Source: Paludibacteraceae bacterium (GTDB taxonomy: Bacteria; Bacteroidota; Bacteroidia; Bacteroidales; Paludibacteraceae). Taken from it: a stretch of DNA of 36,636 nucleotides. Below, piece after piece: positions 26,254 through 34,497 of the stretch; position 1 is the stretch's first letter; every line of letters begins with the position of its first letter. The notes beneath the pieces are model-generated. The model searched no databases and was not told where the DNA came from. It worked only from the letters and a program-made list of their open reading frames with translations. Location of the stretch: positions 1-36,636 of the forward strand of contig JAFWXW010000017.1 in NCBI GenBank assembly GCA_017517845.1, in the 5' to 3' direction. The position numbers were made by a program, and so were the translations under genes.

Positions 26254-27498
26254 TTAATCTATTACTTGAATTTCACAAGATAAAACTTTCTGAAATTCTT
26301 TCCAAAAAGATGGATATGATTTGCTCACCACATCTGGTTCATTAATAGTTATATCTTTAAACACCAATACAGCAGGAGCAAATGCCATGGCCATTCTATG
26401 GTCTTCGTATGTATTTATGACTAATTCTTTATTGGGCAAACACTTTTCTCCGTTCCAACATAAAACCCCAGATTCCACCTCCTTGATGACAAAACCTAAA
26501 GTTTTACATTCATTTATAAGAGCTTGAATCCTGTCTGTTTCCTTAATTTTTAGGTTCTCTAAACCAGAAAACCTAAATGGAACATTCATCAATAAACAAC
26601 TTACCACCAAAGTCTGTGCTAAATCTGGCTGTTCCTTAAGAGAAATTTCATAAAAAGGAGGTAAACTAACATTATTATTCTTATATAGTTTCACTCCACT
26701 ACCAACAAACTCAGTTTCAACTCCCAATGGTTTATATAGTTCTTTTAAATACGAATCTCCTTGAAGACTTTCCTTATTAAGAAAATCTAGTTCTATAGAA
26801 ATATTACCAGAAAGTGCCACTACAGAATACCAATAAGAAGCTGCCGACCAATCATTTTCTACAGTAAATTCTTTTGGTTTATATTCTGATGGTTTTATTT
26901 CAATTATATTTTCTTTCCAAGTATAACAAATACCAAAATCTGACATTAAAGAAAGTGTCATTTGCAGATATGGTCTAGAGACCAAATCTCCTTCTATTAC
27001 TAGTTTAATTCCTTCTGCTGTATATGGTGCTATCATTAAAAGAGCAGAAAGGTATTGACTACTAACATCACCTTTTACATGAAGTTCCCCACCCTGCAAT
27101 TTTTTACCATTAATTTTTAATGGAGGATAACCTTCTTTTTCCATATATTCTATATCCGCACCTAAACTTCTTAATGCGTCCACCAATATAGAAATAGGTC
27201 TATTTTTCATTCTTTCTGTACCTGTCATAACAACAGACAAAGATGAAATAGCATAATACGCAGTCAGAAACCTCATTGCAGTACCTGCTGCACCAATATT
27301 TTTAACCTCATCGTTAGAAGAAAGAGCTGATATAACTGCCTGAGTATCATCACAATCAGAAAGATTCTTAAGACACCTATCTGCACCACACAAGGCAGCT
27401 ATAACCAAAGCCCTATTAGCTATACTTTTTGAAGCTGGTAAATTGGCCTTGACCTTTAAAATATTGCTTGGAGAATATATTAATTTATATTGTTTCAT
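26254..27498 (-). CDS. aroA: 3-phosphoshikimate 1-carboxyvinyltransferase (EPSP synthase)
   Basis: 414 residues. EPSP synthase landmarks: PASKSIANRA (Lys24, Ser25), GAAGTAMRFLTA (69-80), SSQYLSALLM, KETDRI, and YEDHRMAMAFAP near the C-terminus. It joins phosphoenolpyruvate and shikimate 3-phosphate in the shikimate pathway. The residue equal to E. coli Pro101 is Phe77 and the Asn of the usual GNAGTAMRP motif is Ala; both differ from the classical enzyme and may affect inhibitor binding. The gene has its own promoter, divergent from pckA. Confidence 0.95.
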   Translation of the reverse strand: MKQYKLIYSPSNILKVKANLPASKSIANRALVIAALCGADRCLKNLSDCDDTQAVISALSSNDEVKNIGAAGTAMRFLTAYYAISSLSVVMTGTERMKNRPISILVDALRSLGADIEYMEKEGYPPLKINGKKLQGGELHVKGDVSSQYLSALLMIAPYTAEGIKLVIEGDLVSRPYLQMTLSLMSDFGICYTWKENIIEIKPSEYKPKEFTVENDWSAASYWYSVVALSGNISIELDFLNKESLQGDSYLKELYKPLGVETEFVGSGVKLYKNNNVSLPPFYEISLKEQPDLAQTLVVSCLLMNVPFRFSGLENLKIKETDRIQALINECKTLGFVIKEVESGVLCWNGEKCLPNKELVINTYEDHRMAMAFAPAVLVFKDITINEPDVVSKSYPSFWKEFQKVLSCEIQVID

Positions 27499-27518
27499 TC
27501 ATATTTCAATTACAAATA

Positions 27519-27552
27519 CAAAAGTACAAAAAAAATAATATTTAGGGCACAA
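27519..27552 (-). promoter_or_regulatory. Bacteroidota promoter for aroA-rpiB
   Basis: On the minus strand TACTTTTG (27526-27519) matches TAnnTTTG, 21 nt before the aroA start codon; TTG (27552-27550) lies 23 nt upstream, slightly longer than usual spacing. Confidence 0.5.
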
Positions 27553-27576
27553 CACTTGAGTTTTTTGATATGCTAA

Positions 27577-27608
27577 TTTGGCAGTTTGGATTTATTTAAT
27601 TATATTTG
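27577..27608 (+). promoter_or_regulatory. Bacteroidota promoter for pckA
   Basis: TTTG (27577-27580) and TATATTTG (27601-27608) are separated by 20 nt, a full consensus match. The leader to the pckA ATG is about 85 nt and contains the tandem repeat listed next. Confidence 0.75.
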
Positions 27609-27630
27609 CATTGTGGATATCAGCGGTGAT

Positions 27631-27654
27631 TTTACCACATCGTTTACCATATCG
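27631..27654 (+). repeat. Tandem 12-nt repeat in the pckA leader
   Basis: TTTACCACATCG is followed at once by TTTACCATATCG, two copies with one difference, 16 nt past the predicted transcription start. GATATC before and ATATC after could pair around it. Confidence 0.5.
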
Positions 27655-27700
27655 AAGAGATTAAAAATTTTATTATAAATTCACTAATTATTAATTTAAA

Positions 27701-29305
27701 ATGGCAAATTTAGATTTAAGCAAGTACGGTATTACCGACGTGAAAGAAATTCTTCACAACCCTTCTTACGAAGTTCTTTTTGAAGAAGAAACTAAAGACA
27801 GCTTAGAAGGTTATGAAAAAGGACAATTAACAGAGCTTGACACTGTTAACGTTATGACAGGTATTTATACAGGTCGTTCTCCTAAAGACAAATTCTTCGT
27901 TAAAAATGAAGCTAGCGAAGACAGCGTATGGTGGACATCAGAAGAATACAAAAATGACAACAAACCTTGTTCAGAAGAAGCATGGGCTGACCTTAAAGCT
28001 AAAGCCGTTAAACAACTTTCTGGCAAACGTTTATTCGTTGTTGATACATTCTGTGGTACAAACGAAAGCACTCGTCTAAAAGTTCGTTTCATCATGGAAG
28101 TAGCATGGCAAGCACACTTTGTAACTAACATGTTTATCCGTCCTACAGCAGAAGAATTAGCTGCTTATGGCGAACCAGACTTCGTATGTTACAACGCTGC
28201 TAAAGCTAAAGTTGACAACTATAAAGAACTAGGTCTAAATTCAGAAACTGCTACTGTATTCAACCTAAAATCTAACGAACAAGTTATCTTAAATACATGG
28301 TATGGTGGTGAAATGAAGAAAGGTATCTTCTCTTTAATGAACTACTTCAACCCACTTAAAGGTATCGCTTCTATGCACTGTTCTGCTAACACCAATATGG
28401 AAGGCACTAGCTCAGCTATCTTCTTCGGTTTATCAGGTACAGGTAAAACTACCCTTTCTACAGACCCAAAACGTTTATTAATCGGTGACGACGAACACGG
28501 TTGGGACGACGAAGGTGTATTCAACTACGAAGGTGGTTGCTACGCTAAAGTTATCAACCTTGACAAAGAAAGCGAACCAGACATCTACAACGCTATCAAA
28601 CGTAATGCACTTCTAGAAAACGTAACAGTTGATGCTAATGGTAAAATTGATTTCGCTGATAAGAGCGTAACAGAAAACACTCGTGTTTCTTACCCTATCA
28701 ACCACATCAACAACATCGCAGTTCCTTCAAAAGGTCCTCACGCTCAACAAGTTATTTTCTTGTCAGCTGACGCATTCGGTGTATTACCTCCAGTATCTAT
28801 CTTGACACCAGAACAAACTCAATACTACTTCCTATCTGGTTTCACAGCTAAATTGGCTGGTACAGAACGTGGTATTACAGAACCTACTCCTACATTCTCT
28901 GCTTGCTTCGGTGCAGCATTCTTAAGCTTACACCCAACAAAATACGGTGAAGAACTTGTTAAGAGAATGGAAAAAGTTGGTGCTAAAGCATATTTAGTAA
29001 ACACTGGCTGGAATGGTACAGGCAAACGTATCTCTATCAAAGATACTCGTGGTATTATCGACGCTATCTTAGATGGTTCTATCAACAACGCTCCAACTAA
29101 GAAAATCCCATTCTTCGACTTTGAAGTACCAACCGAACTTCCAGGAGTTGATCCTAACATTCTAGACCCACGTGACACTTACGAATGTGCTTGTCAATGG
29201 GAAGAAAAAGCTAAAGACCTAGCTAATCGTTTCATCAACAACTTCAACAAGTTCACTGGTAACGACGCTGGTAAAGCTTTAGTTGCTGCTGGTCCAAAAC
29301 TATAA
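27701..29305 (+). CDS. pckA: Phosphoenolpyruvate carboxykinase (ATP)
   Basis: 534 residues, normal for the ATP-dependent enzyme. Visible landmarks are TGRSPKDKF near the N-terminus, the P-loop [11 protein letters not shown] near residues 243-253, the metal and substrate region [22 protein letters not shown], and [10 protein letters not shown]. It interconverts oxaloacetate and phosphoenolpyruvate with ATP; in fermentative Bacteroidota it often runs towards oxaloacetate in succinate formation. Codon use is strongly biased, so expression is probably high. A strong promoter precedes it and a terminator follows; it is a single-gene unit. Confidence 0.97.
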   Translation: MANLDLSKYGITDVKEILHNPSYEVLFEEETKDSLEGYEKGQLTELDTVNVMTGIYTGRSPKDKFFVKNEASEDSVWWTSEEYKNDNKPCSEEAWADLKAKAVKQLSGKRLFVVDTFCGTNESTRLKVRFIMEVAWQAHFVTNMFIRPTAEELAAYGEPDFVCYNAAKAKVDNYKELGLNSETATVFNLKSNEQVILNTWYGGEMKKGIFSLMNYFNPLKGIASMHCSANTNMEGTSSAIFFGLSGTGKTTLSTDPKRLLIGDDEHGWDDEGVFNYEGGCYAKVINLDKESEPDIYNAIKRNALLENVTVDANGKIDFADKSVTENTRVSYPINHINNIAVPSKGPHAQQVIFLSADAFGVLPPVSILTPEQTQYYFLSGFTAKLAGTERGITEPTPTFSACFGAAFLSLHPTKYGEELVKRMEKVGAKAYLVNTGWNGTGKRISIKDTRGIIDAILDGSINNAPTKKIPFFDFEVPTELPGVDPNILDPRDTYECACQWEEKAKDLANRFINNFNKFTGNDAGKALVAAGPKL

Positions 29306-29331
29306 TCAAATTTTGACCTAAAATAAGAAAT

Positions 29332-29370
29332 GAGGAAGTTTCACCCAAAAAGTGATTCTTCCTCTTTTTA
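29332..29370 (+). terminator. Intrinsic terminator of pckA
   Basis: GAGGAAG (29332-29338) pairs with CTTCCTC (29358-29364), with an inner CAC/GTG pair, followed by TTTTTATT. Confidence 0.8.
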
Positions 29371-29396
29371 TTAAAATAAACGAGCAATGTGAGTTA

Positions 29397-29431
29397 TAAC
29401 TCCTAACTCCTAATTCCTAACTCCTAACTAT
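29397..29431 (+). repeat. TAACTCC heptamer array upstream of the DUF2400 gene
   Basis: Four units (TAACTCC twice, TAATTCC, TAACTCC) and a degenerate fifth end 5 nt before the TTG start of the next gene. Confidence 0.85.
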
Positions 29432-29436
29432 TTAAA

Positions 29437-30153
29437 TTGTACTCAGAATTAATCAACAAATACAACAATTTCAAATACTTCACTACCGACCCAGTGGCAG
29501 TGGTGAGAAAGTGCAAAGAAAAAACTGACATAGAAATTATGGCAGTTGTATGTTCGTGGCTTGCATACGGGAACAGAGACCAGATTTTCAAAAAGTGTCA
29601 CTTCGCCTACACTTTAATGAATGGCGAACCATACAAATATCTAATGTCAGGAAACTGGCAACAATACAAAACAGACAACAATTCGTTCTACAGATTATTT
29701 AAATTTTCCGATTTTTATAATCTAATGAACTCACTATTCAAGGTTTATACAGAATATTCAGACTTAGAATCATATATAAATTACTATCTAAGCAAGAACG
29801 CCCAAGCAGATTACCTAGACGCATTACTATCATGCCTGTCTGCCAATGGAATTCCAAAAAACAAACAATCTGCTTGCAAAAGACTCTGCCTTCTGCTCAG
29901 ATGGCTAATCAGAGACGACAAAATAGTTGATTTAGGCATTTGGAAATCACTATCCAAAAATAAACTTTACATTCCATTAGATGTCCATGTTAATAGAGTA
30001 TCTAAAAAATTAGGATTACTAAAAAGAAACGCAACAGACTTTAAAGCAGTCTTGGAATTAACAGAAAATTGCAAAAAATATTACCCAGAAGATCCTACAA
30101 TAATGGATTTTGCACTGTTTGGTAGTGGATTTACAGAGAAAGTTAGGAGTTAG
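29437..30153 (+). CDS. DUF2400/TIGR02757 family protein
   Basis: 238 residues from a TTG start; no ATG lies nearby and MYSELINKY fits the family N-terminus. Conserved features of TIGR02757 are visible: the DIEIMAVVCSWLAYGNRDQI stretch near 30-50, LLLRWLIRDD, the PLDVHVNRVSKKLGLL segment recalling HhH-GPD glycosylases, and DPTIMDFALFGSGF near the end. Function is unknown; a DNA-repair-like fold is suggested by the family. The final residues VRS and the TAG stop are encoded by a TTAGGAG heptamer repeat, so the C-terminus may have been reset by it. The DUF5103 gene follows by 32 nt. Confidence 0.85.
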   Translation: MYSELINKYNNFKYFTTDPVAVVRKCKEKTDIEIMAVVCSWLAYGNRDQIFKKCHFAYTLMNGEPYKYLMSGNWQQYKTDNNSFYRLFKFSDFYNLMNSLFKVYTEYSDLESYINYYLSKNAQADYLDALLSCLSANGIPKNKQSACKRLCLLLRWLIRDDKIVDLGIWKSLSKNKLYIPLDVHVNRVSKKLGLLKRNATDFKAVLELTENCKKYYPEDPTIMDFALFGSGFTEKVRS

Positions 30154-30155
30154 GA
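30142..30155 (+). repeat. Two GTTAGGA units containing the DUF2400 stop codon
   Basis: GTTAGGA occurs twice in tandem; the TAG at 30151-30153 is inside the second unit. Short, but the same heptamer as the other arrays. Confidence 0.6.
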
Positions 30156-30185
30156 CATATTGAAAAACATAGTTAATAAAGGAAT

Positions 30186-31469
30186 ATGAAAAATTATCTA
30201 TTTATATTATTTAGTATTGTTTGTGCTTCGACAGGCTCAGCAACCGTATATGCTCAGACTTATTATACTCAGTCATTTAAGAATAACATCAAGTCTGTAC
30301 AAATAAATAATTACTTCAAGACACCTAATTACCCTGTAATTTCACTTGCAGAAGAAGAATATATTACATTAAAATTTGATGATTTATCAAATAAAGAAGA
30401 GACATATACATACAAAATAATACATTGTGACGCCACGTGGAAAAACTCCAATTTAAGCGAAAGTGAATATCTAGATGGATTCTTTACTGGCTATCTTTCA
30501 CCCACAAGCACTTCTACCAATACATATTTTCCATACGACCATTATGAATTAAACTTCCCAAATGAAGATTGCAGACCATTAATTTCTGGAAACTATGCCA
30601 TACTTATCTACGAAGACAACAACGAACTACCTATATTAAGTGCTTGCTTTTCAGTTGTAGAACCTATGGTAGGACTTATTGCCCAATCTACCCCACTTAC
30701 GGTATTAAGTTACAAAGACACATACCAACAAGTGGATATAGAGATAGACTATGCAGACTATAATATCTCTCAACCTGCAAACGAGATAAAAGTATTGGTT
30801 CGTCAAAACCAAAGAATTGACAATCAAGCTTATTTGACCGATGCCAATTACTATGAACATAAGAAAGTAAGATTCCAAAACAATAGGAATTTGATATTTG
30901 AATCTGGAAATGACTATAGAAGTTTCGACATTTCTTCTGAATATATTCTTAGTGAACAGGTAGAGAGCATAGAATACTTTAAACCATATTTTCACGCCAC
31001 ACTCTACCCAGATGTATATAGAAAACCCAAAGAATCATATTATCACCCAGATGTCAATGGCAGATATATAGTAAACCTACAAAATTCATGGGATAGTGAT
31101 AGTGAAGCTGATTATTTTTTCACACACTTTAGTCTGCCTGCAGAAGAACCCTTCTTCAACTGCAAAGTATATATTATAGGTGAGCTTACAGGAAATAGAC
31201 TTACTAATGAGGGTTTAATGACATATAATCCACAAACTAAAGCATACGAAAAAGATATGTTATTAAAACAAGGTGGTTATAATTACCTATATGCAGTTGT
31301 TCCCAACGGGAATAAATCTACTTCACTATATCAGAATGGGGATATTCAAGTAATGAATAAAATAGAGGGGAATGCTTGGGAAACCGAAAACGAATATGCC
31401 ATTTACGTATATCACAGACCATTCGGAAGTAGATATGATAAATTAATAGCATTTGGTTCCACCAAATAA
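30186..31469 (+). CDS. DUF5103 protein, type IX secretion system plug protein homologue
   Basis: 427 residues with a signal peptide (cleavage likely after VYAQ, about residue 24). The body has the DUF5103 pattern: KSVQINNYFKTPNYPVISL, LKFDDLSNKEETYTYKIIHCDATW, LSESEYLDGF, a YDHYELNFPNED strand, SGNYAILIYEDN, and the later VYIIGELTG with QGGYNYLYAV. In Flavobacterium the family is named Plug, a periplasmic partner that closes the SprA (Sov) translocon of the T9SS; that role is carried over here by homology. It follows the DUF2400 gene without a promoter. Part of the signal peptide is coded by a REP-like sequence (30227-30246). Confidence 0.85.
   Translation: MKNYLFILFSIVCASTGSATVYAQTYYTQSFKNNIKSVQINNYFKTPNYPVISLAEEEYITLKFDDLSNKEETYTYKIIHCDATWKNSNLSESEYLDGFFTGYLSPTSTSTNTYFPYDHYELNFPNEDCRPLISGNYAILIYEDNNELPILSACFSVVEPMVGLIAQSTPLTVLSYKDTYQQVDIEIDYADYNISQPANEIKVLVRQNQRIDNQAYLTDANYYEHKKVRFQNNRNLIFESGNDYRSFDISSEYILSEQVESIEYFKPYFHATLYPDVYRKPKESYYHPDVNGRYIVNLQNSWDSDSEADYFFTHFSLPAEEPFFNCKVYIIGELTGNRLTNEGLMTYNPQTKAYEKDMLLKQGGYNYLYAVVPNGNKSTSLYQNGDIQVMNKIEGNAWETENEYAIYVYHRPFGSRYDKLIAFGSTK
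30227..30246 (+). repeat. REP-like sequence inside the DUF5103 signal-peptide codons
   Basis: TTCGACAGGCTCAGCAACCG resembles one arm of a REP-type repeat that I recall as widespread in bacterial genomes. It is GC-rich against AT-rich flanks and encodes the STGSAT part of the signal peptide. Confidence 0.4.
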
Positions 31470-31471
31470 AC

Positions 31472-31502
31472 TTGTATAAAACAGATTTTTTAATTACCTT
31501 TG
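31472..31502 (+). promoter_or_regulatory. Bacteroidota promoter for the response regulator
   Basis: TTG (31472-31474) and TACCTTTG (31495-31502) lie 20 nt apart. A possible upstream TTG start of the response regulator is actually this -33 element, so the ATG at 31526 is the real start. Confidence 0.65.
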
Positions 31503-31525
31503 ACTTTCATTTGAATCATTATTTT

Positions 31526-32233
31526 ATGCAACAGTATAGAATTTTAGTAGTAGATGACGAAGAAGATTTATGCGAGATTCTTCAATTCAACTTGGAGCAA
31601 GCTGGATATATTGCAGACACAGCCTTCTCTGCAGAAGAGGTCATAGAAAAAAAATTATACGATTATGATTTATTTCTACTAGACATAATGATGGGAGAAA
31701 TCTCTGGTTTCAAACTTGCTACACACCTCAAAAAAATAGAACAGTGTGCCAATAAGCCTATAATATTTTTAACAGCAAAAGACACAGAAACTGATAAACT
31801 TAGAGGATTCTCAGTTGGAGCTGACGACTATATTAGCAAACCATACTCTATTAACGAAGTAATGGCAAGGGTAAAAGCTGTCCTTAATAGAACTTCTAGA
31901 AGCACATCTACCATAGAAAACGAACCAAACAAACCTCTCAAAGACGAAATCATAGAGTTTGAAGATTTAAAACTGAATCTTACACAGAAAAACCTATTCA
32001 TCAACGATCAAGAAATCATCCTTACCAAACGTGAGTTTGAACTTCTTAGATTCTTCCTTAAATATAGAAATGTAGTTCTTTCTAGAGAACAACTAGCAGA
32101 AGAAATATGGAAAGAAGAAAGTTTCATTCAAGGTCGCACCATAGATGTAAATATTACTAGACTTCGCAAAAAGATAAAACCGTATGATAAGAATTTGATT
32201 ACTAGACAAGGGTACGGGTACATATTTAGTTAG
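31526..32233 (+). CDS. OmpR/PhoB-family response regulator
   Basis: 235 residues. Receiver domain: acidic pocket VDDEED (9-14), phosphoacceptor Asp53 in LLDIMMGE, switch Thr in FLTAKD, and Lys in YISKPYS. C-terminal winged-helix domain with the typical LTKREFELLRFF, RTIDVNITRLRKKI and RQGYGYIF. It is a DNA-binding transcription factor normally controlled by a histidine kinase; none is in the window, so it is an orphan here. RprY-like identity is possible but not shown. The stop TAG lies in the first unit of a heptamer array whose last units form the terminator. Confidence 0.93.
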   Translation: MQQYRILVVDDEEDLCEILQFNLEQAGYIADTAFSAEEVIEKKLYDYDLFLLDIMMGEISGFKLATHLKKIEQCANKPIIFLTAKDTETDKLRGFSVGADDYISKPYSINEVMARVKAVLNRTSRSTSTIENEPNKPLKDEIIEFEDLKLNLTQKNLFINDQEIILTKREFELLRFFLKYRNVVLSREQLAEEIWKEESFIQGRTIDVNITRLRKKIKPYDKNLITRQGYGYIFS

Positions 32234-32264
32234 GAGTTAGGAGTTAGAAGTTAGGAGTTAGGAG
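32230..32264 (+). repeat. TTAGGAG heptamer array at the response-regulator stop
   Basis: Five units: TTAGGAG, TTAGGAG, TTAGAAG, TTAGGAG, TTAGGAG. The stop codon TAG (32231-32233) is in the first. It is the reverse complement of the TAACTCC arrays. Confidence 0.9.
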
Positions 32265-32284
32265 TTTTCCTAACTCTTTTTTTG
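32255..32284 (+). terminator. Intrinsic terminator built from the heptamer array
   Basis: GAGTTAGGA (32255-32263), which is array sequence, pairs perfectly with TCCTAACTC (32268-32276) around GTTT and runs into seven T residues. Confidence 0.8.
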
Positions 32285-32309
32285 TTCAAAAATATTTAAA
32301 ATTATTTTT

Positions 32310-32325
32310 TGGCACGGAAATTGCT
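32310..32325 (+). promoter_or_regulatory. Consensus sigma-54 (RpoN) promoter for htpG
   Basis: TGGCACG (32310-32316), four bases (GAAA), then TTGCT (32321-32325) is a perfect match to the -24/-12 consensus TGGCACG-N4-TTGCW. The invariant GG (32311-32312) and GC (32323-32324) are separated by exactly 10 nt. Transcription would start near 32336, giving a leader of about 34 nt. No TAnnTTTG element was found between the terminator and htpG. No enhancer-binding protein gene is visible in the window. Confidence 0.8.
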
Positions 32326-32369
32326 GTAATATTTATAGTAATAATTAAACTAAACAAAATAATCATAAT

Positions 32370-34427
32370 ATGAAACAAGGTAATATTGGAGTAACATCGG
32401 AAAATATTTTTCCTGTTATTAAGAAATTCTTATACAGCGACCATGAAATTTTTCTTCGTGAGATAGTTTCTAATGCTGTTGACGCTACTCAAAAATTGAA
32501 AACACTAGCTTCTGTAGGCGAATTTAAAGGTGAAATTGGCGAAGCCGTGGTGAGAGTAAAACTAGACAAAGAAGCAAAAACTCTTACTATTTCTGACCGT
32601 GGTATTGGTATGACCGCAGAAGAAATAGATAAATATATTAACCAAATAGCATTTTCTGGTGCAGAAGAATTCCTAGATAAATACAAAGATGATGCTAATG
32701 CCATTATTGGTCACTTCGGTTTAGGTTTTTATTCTTCATTTATGGTCTCTAAAAAGGTAGAAATCATAAGTAAATCATACAAAGAAGGTTCAAAAGCTGT
32801 GAAATGGTCTTGTGAAGGCAACCCAGATTACACTATGGAAGAAGTGGAAAAAGCAGACCGCGGTACAGATATTGTTCTTTATATAGACGAAGAAAATGAA
32901 AACTTCCTAGAAGAAGGAAAAATTAATGAACTACTTAATAAATATTGCAAGTTCTTAGCTATTCCTATTGCCTTTGGCAAAAAGAAAGAATGGAAAGACG
33001 GTAAAAATGTAGAAACAGACGAAGATAATATCGTAAATAACACAGAACCTGCATGGGTCAAAAAGCCTGCCGACTTAAAAGATGAAGATTATAGTAAATT
33101 TTATCGTGAACTTTACCCATTTGGCGAAGACCCACTATTCCATATTCACCTAAATGTGGATTATCCATTTAATTTAACTGGTATTCTATATTTCCCTAAG
33201 GTTAAAAACAATATTGAATTACAAAGAAATAAAATACAACTATATTGTAATCAAGTATTTGTAACTGATAGTGTAGAAGGTATTGTTCCAGATTTCTTGA
33301 CCTTACTTCACGGGGTAATAGATTCTCCAGATATTCCACTTAATGTGAGCCGTTCTTACCTACAAAGCGATGGCAACGTGAAGAAAATCTCTGGACACAT
33401 TACCAAAAAAGTGGCAGACAGACTTCAAGAAATATTTAAATCTGAACGTACTGAGTTTGAAAACAAATGGGATAGTTTAAAGATTTTCATCAATTATGGC
33501 ATGCTAACTGATGAAAAATTCTATGAACGTGCAGTTAAATTTAACCTATTCAAAAATACAGATGGCAAATACTTCACTGCAGAAGAATACAAAGCCCTAA
33601 CAGAACCAAACCAAACAGACAAAGATGGAAATCTAATCTATCTTTACACCAACGACACAGAGCAACAATATAGCTATATCGAAGCTGCCAAGGCAAAAGG
33701 TTACGATGTTTTGGTTTTTGACGGTCAATTTGATGTTCACATGGCTTCTATGCTAGAACAAAAAAATGAAAAGACCAGATATGTGAGAGTGGATAGTGAT
33801 GTTATAGATAGAATCATTGTAAAAGAAGATGCTTCCAAGGTGGAACTTACTGCAGACCAAATGAACGCACTTTCCAAAGTTTTCACAGCAGAAACTCCAG
33901 AAATGAAAGACACTAATTTCATGGTTACATTTGAATCACTAGGTGCAGACGCTATGCCTATGATGGTAACCCAACAAGAGTTTATGCGTAGAATGAAAGA
34001 AATGGCAGCACTTCAAGGTGGAATGATGTCTTTCTATGGTCAAATGCCAGATTCATACAACCTAGTAGTCAATACAGACCACGAACTTATCAAATCTTTA
34101 ATGAATAAAGTTAATGATGGAACAGATTCTTTGGTAGCTCCGCTTAATAGTGAAATTTCTTCTCTTCAAGAAACAGTTAATAAGATTAACGAGATGAACA
34201 AAAACAAGAAAGATGAAGAAATATCTGAGGCTGACAAAGAAATAATCAAAGAAAACAATGATAAAATAAGTGGACTAAATTCTAAAAAGGACGAAATCTA
34301 TAAAGAATTTGCCCAAAAAGAAGATATGGTTCGTCAGATTATAGATCTAGCTTTACTTGCCAATAATATGCTAAAAGGCGAAGCTTTAAGCAAATTTGTC
34401 AAGAGAAGTACTAGTTTTATAAAATAA
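32370..34427 (+). CDS. htpG: Molecular chaperone HtpG (Hsp90)
   Basis: 685 residues, in the usual range for Bacteroidota HtpG. The GHKL ATPase domain is clear: SDHEIFLREIVSNAVDAT, DRGIGMT, GHFGLGFYSSFMV and RGTDI. The middle domain has GILYFP, YCNQVFVTD, LPLN-type DIPLNVSRSYLQ, and a C-terminal dimerisation part that includes a Lys/Asn/Glu-rich segment near 600-640. HtpG is an ATP-dependent cytosolic chaperone. The start is the ATG at 32370. The only promoter recognised upstream is of the sigma-54 type, which is unexpected for an Hsp90 gene. Confidence 0.97.
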   Translation: MKQGNIGVTSENIFPVIKKFLYSDHEIFLREIVSNAVDATQKLKTLASVGEFKGEIGEAVVRVKLDKEAKTLTISDRGIGMTAEEIDKYINQIAFSGAEEFLDKYKDDANAIIGHFGLGFYSSFMVSKKVEIISKSYKEGSKAVKWSCEGNPDYTMEEVEKADRGTDIVLYIDEENENFLEEGKINELLNKYCKFLAIPIAFGKKKEWKDGKNVETDEDNIVNNTEPAWVKKPADLKDEDYSKFYRELYPFGEDPLFHIHLNVDYPFNLTGILYFPKVKNNIELQRNKIQLYCNQVFVTDSVEGIVPDFLTLLHGVIDSPDIPLNVSRSYLQSDGNVKKISGHITKKVADRLQEIFKSERTEFENKWDSLKIFINYGMLTDEKFYERAVKFNLFKNTDGKYFTAEEYKALTEPNQTDKDGNLIYLYTNDTEQQYSYIEAAKAKGYDVLVFDGQFDVHMASMLEQKNEKTRYVRVDSDVIDRIIVKEDASKVELTADQMNALSKVFTAETPEMKDTNFMVTFESLGADAMPMMVTQQEFMRRMKEMAALQGGMMSFYGQMPDSYNLVVNTDHELIKSLMNKVNDGTDSLVAPLNSEISSLQETVNKINEMNKNKKDEEISEADKEIIKENNDKISGLNSKKDEIYKEFAQKEDMVRQIIDLALLANNMLKGEALSKFVKRSTSFIK

Positions 34428-34437
34428 AATGAAAAAA

Positions 34438-34489
34438 AGTGAGTGTAAATTTTGGTAGTAAAGAAAAAAGTATTACCTTTGCACTCACT
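34438..34489. repeat. 8-bp inverted repeat flanking the tRNA-Arg promoter
   Basis: AGTGAGTG (34438-34445) and CACTCACT (34482-34489) are perfect inverse copies and bracket the -33 and -7 elements; the right copy lies at the expected transcription start. Confidence 0.5.
34451..34481 (+). promoter_or_regulatory. Bacteroidota promoter for tRNA-Arg
   Basis: TTTG (34451-34454) and TACCTTTG (34474-34481) are 19 nt apart; the predicted start lies about 10 nt before the tRNA. Confidence 0.7.
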
Positions 34490-34497
34490 AAAACGAT

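Noticed and set aside
31472-31525. N-terminal extension of the response regulator
   Set aside because: The proposed start is the promoter -33 element; receiver domains begin right at the ATG at 31526.
32230-32264. Heptamer array as a CRISPR-like array
   Set aside because: Units are contiguous 7-mers with no spacers and no cas genes nearby.
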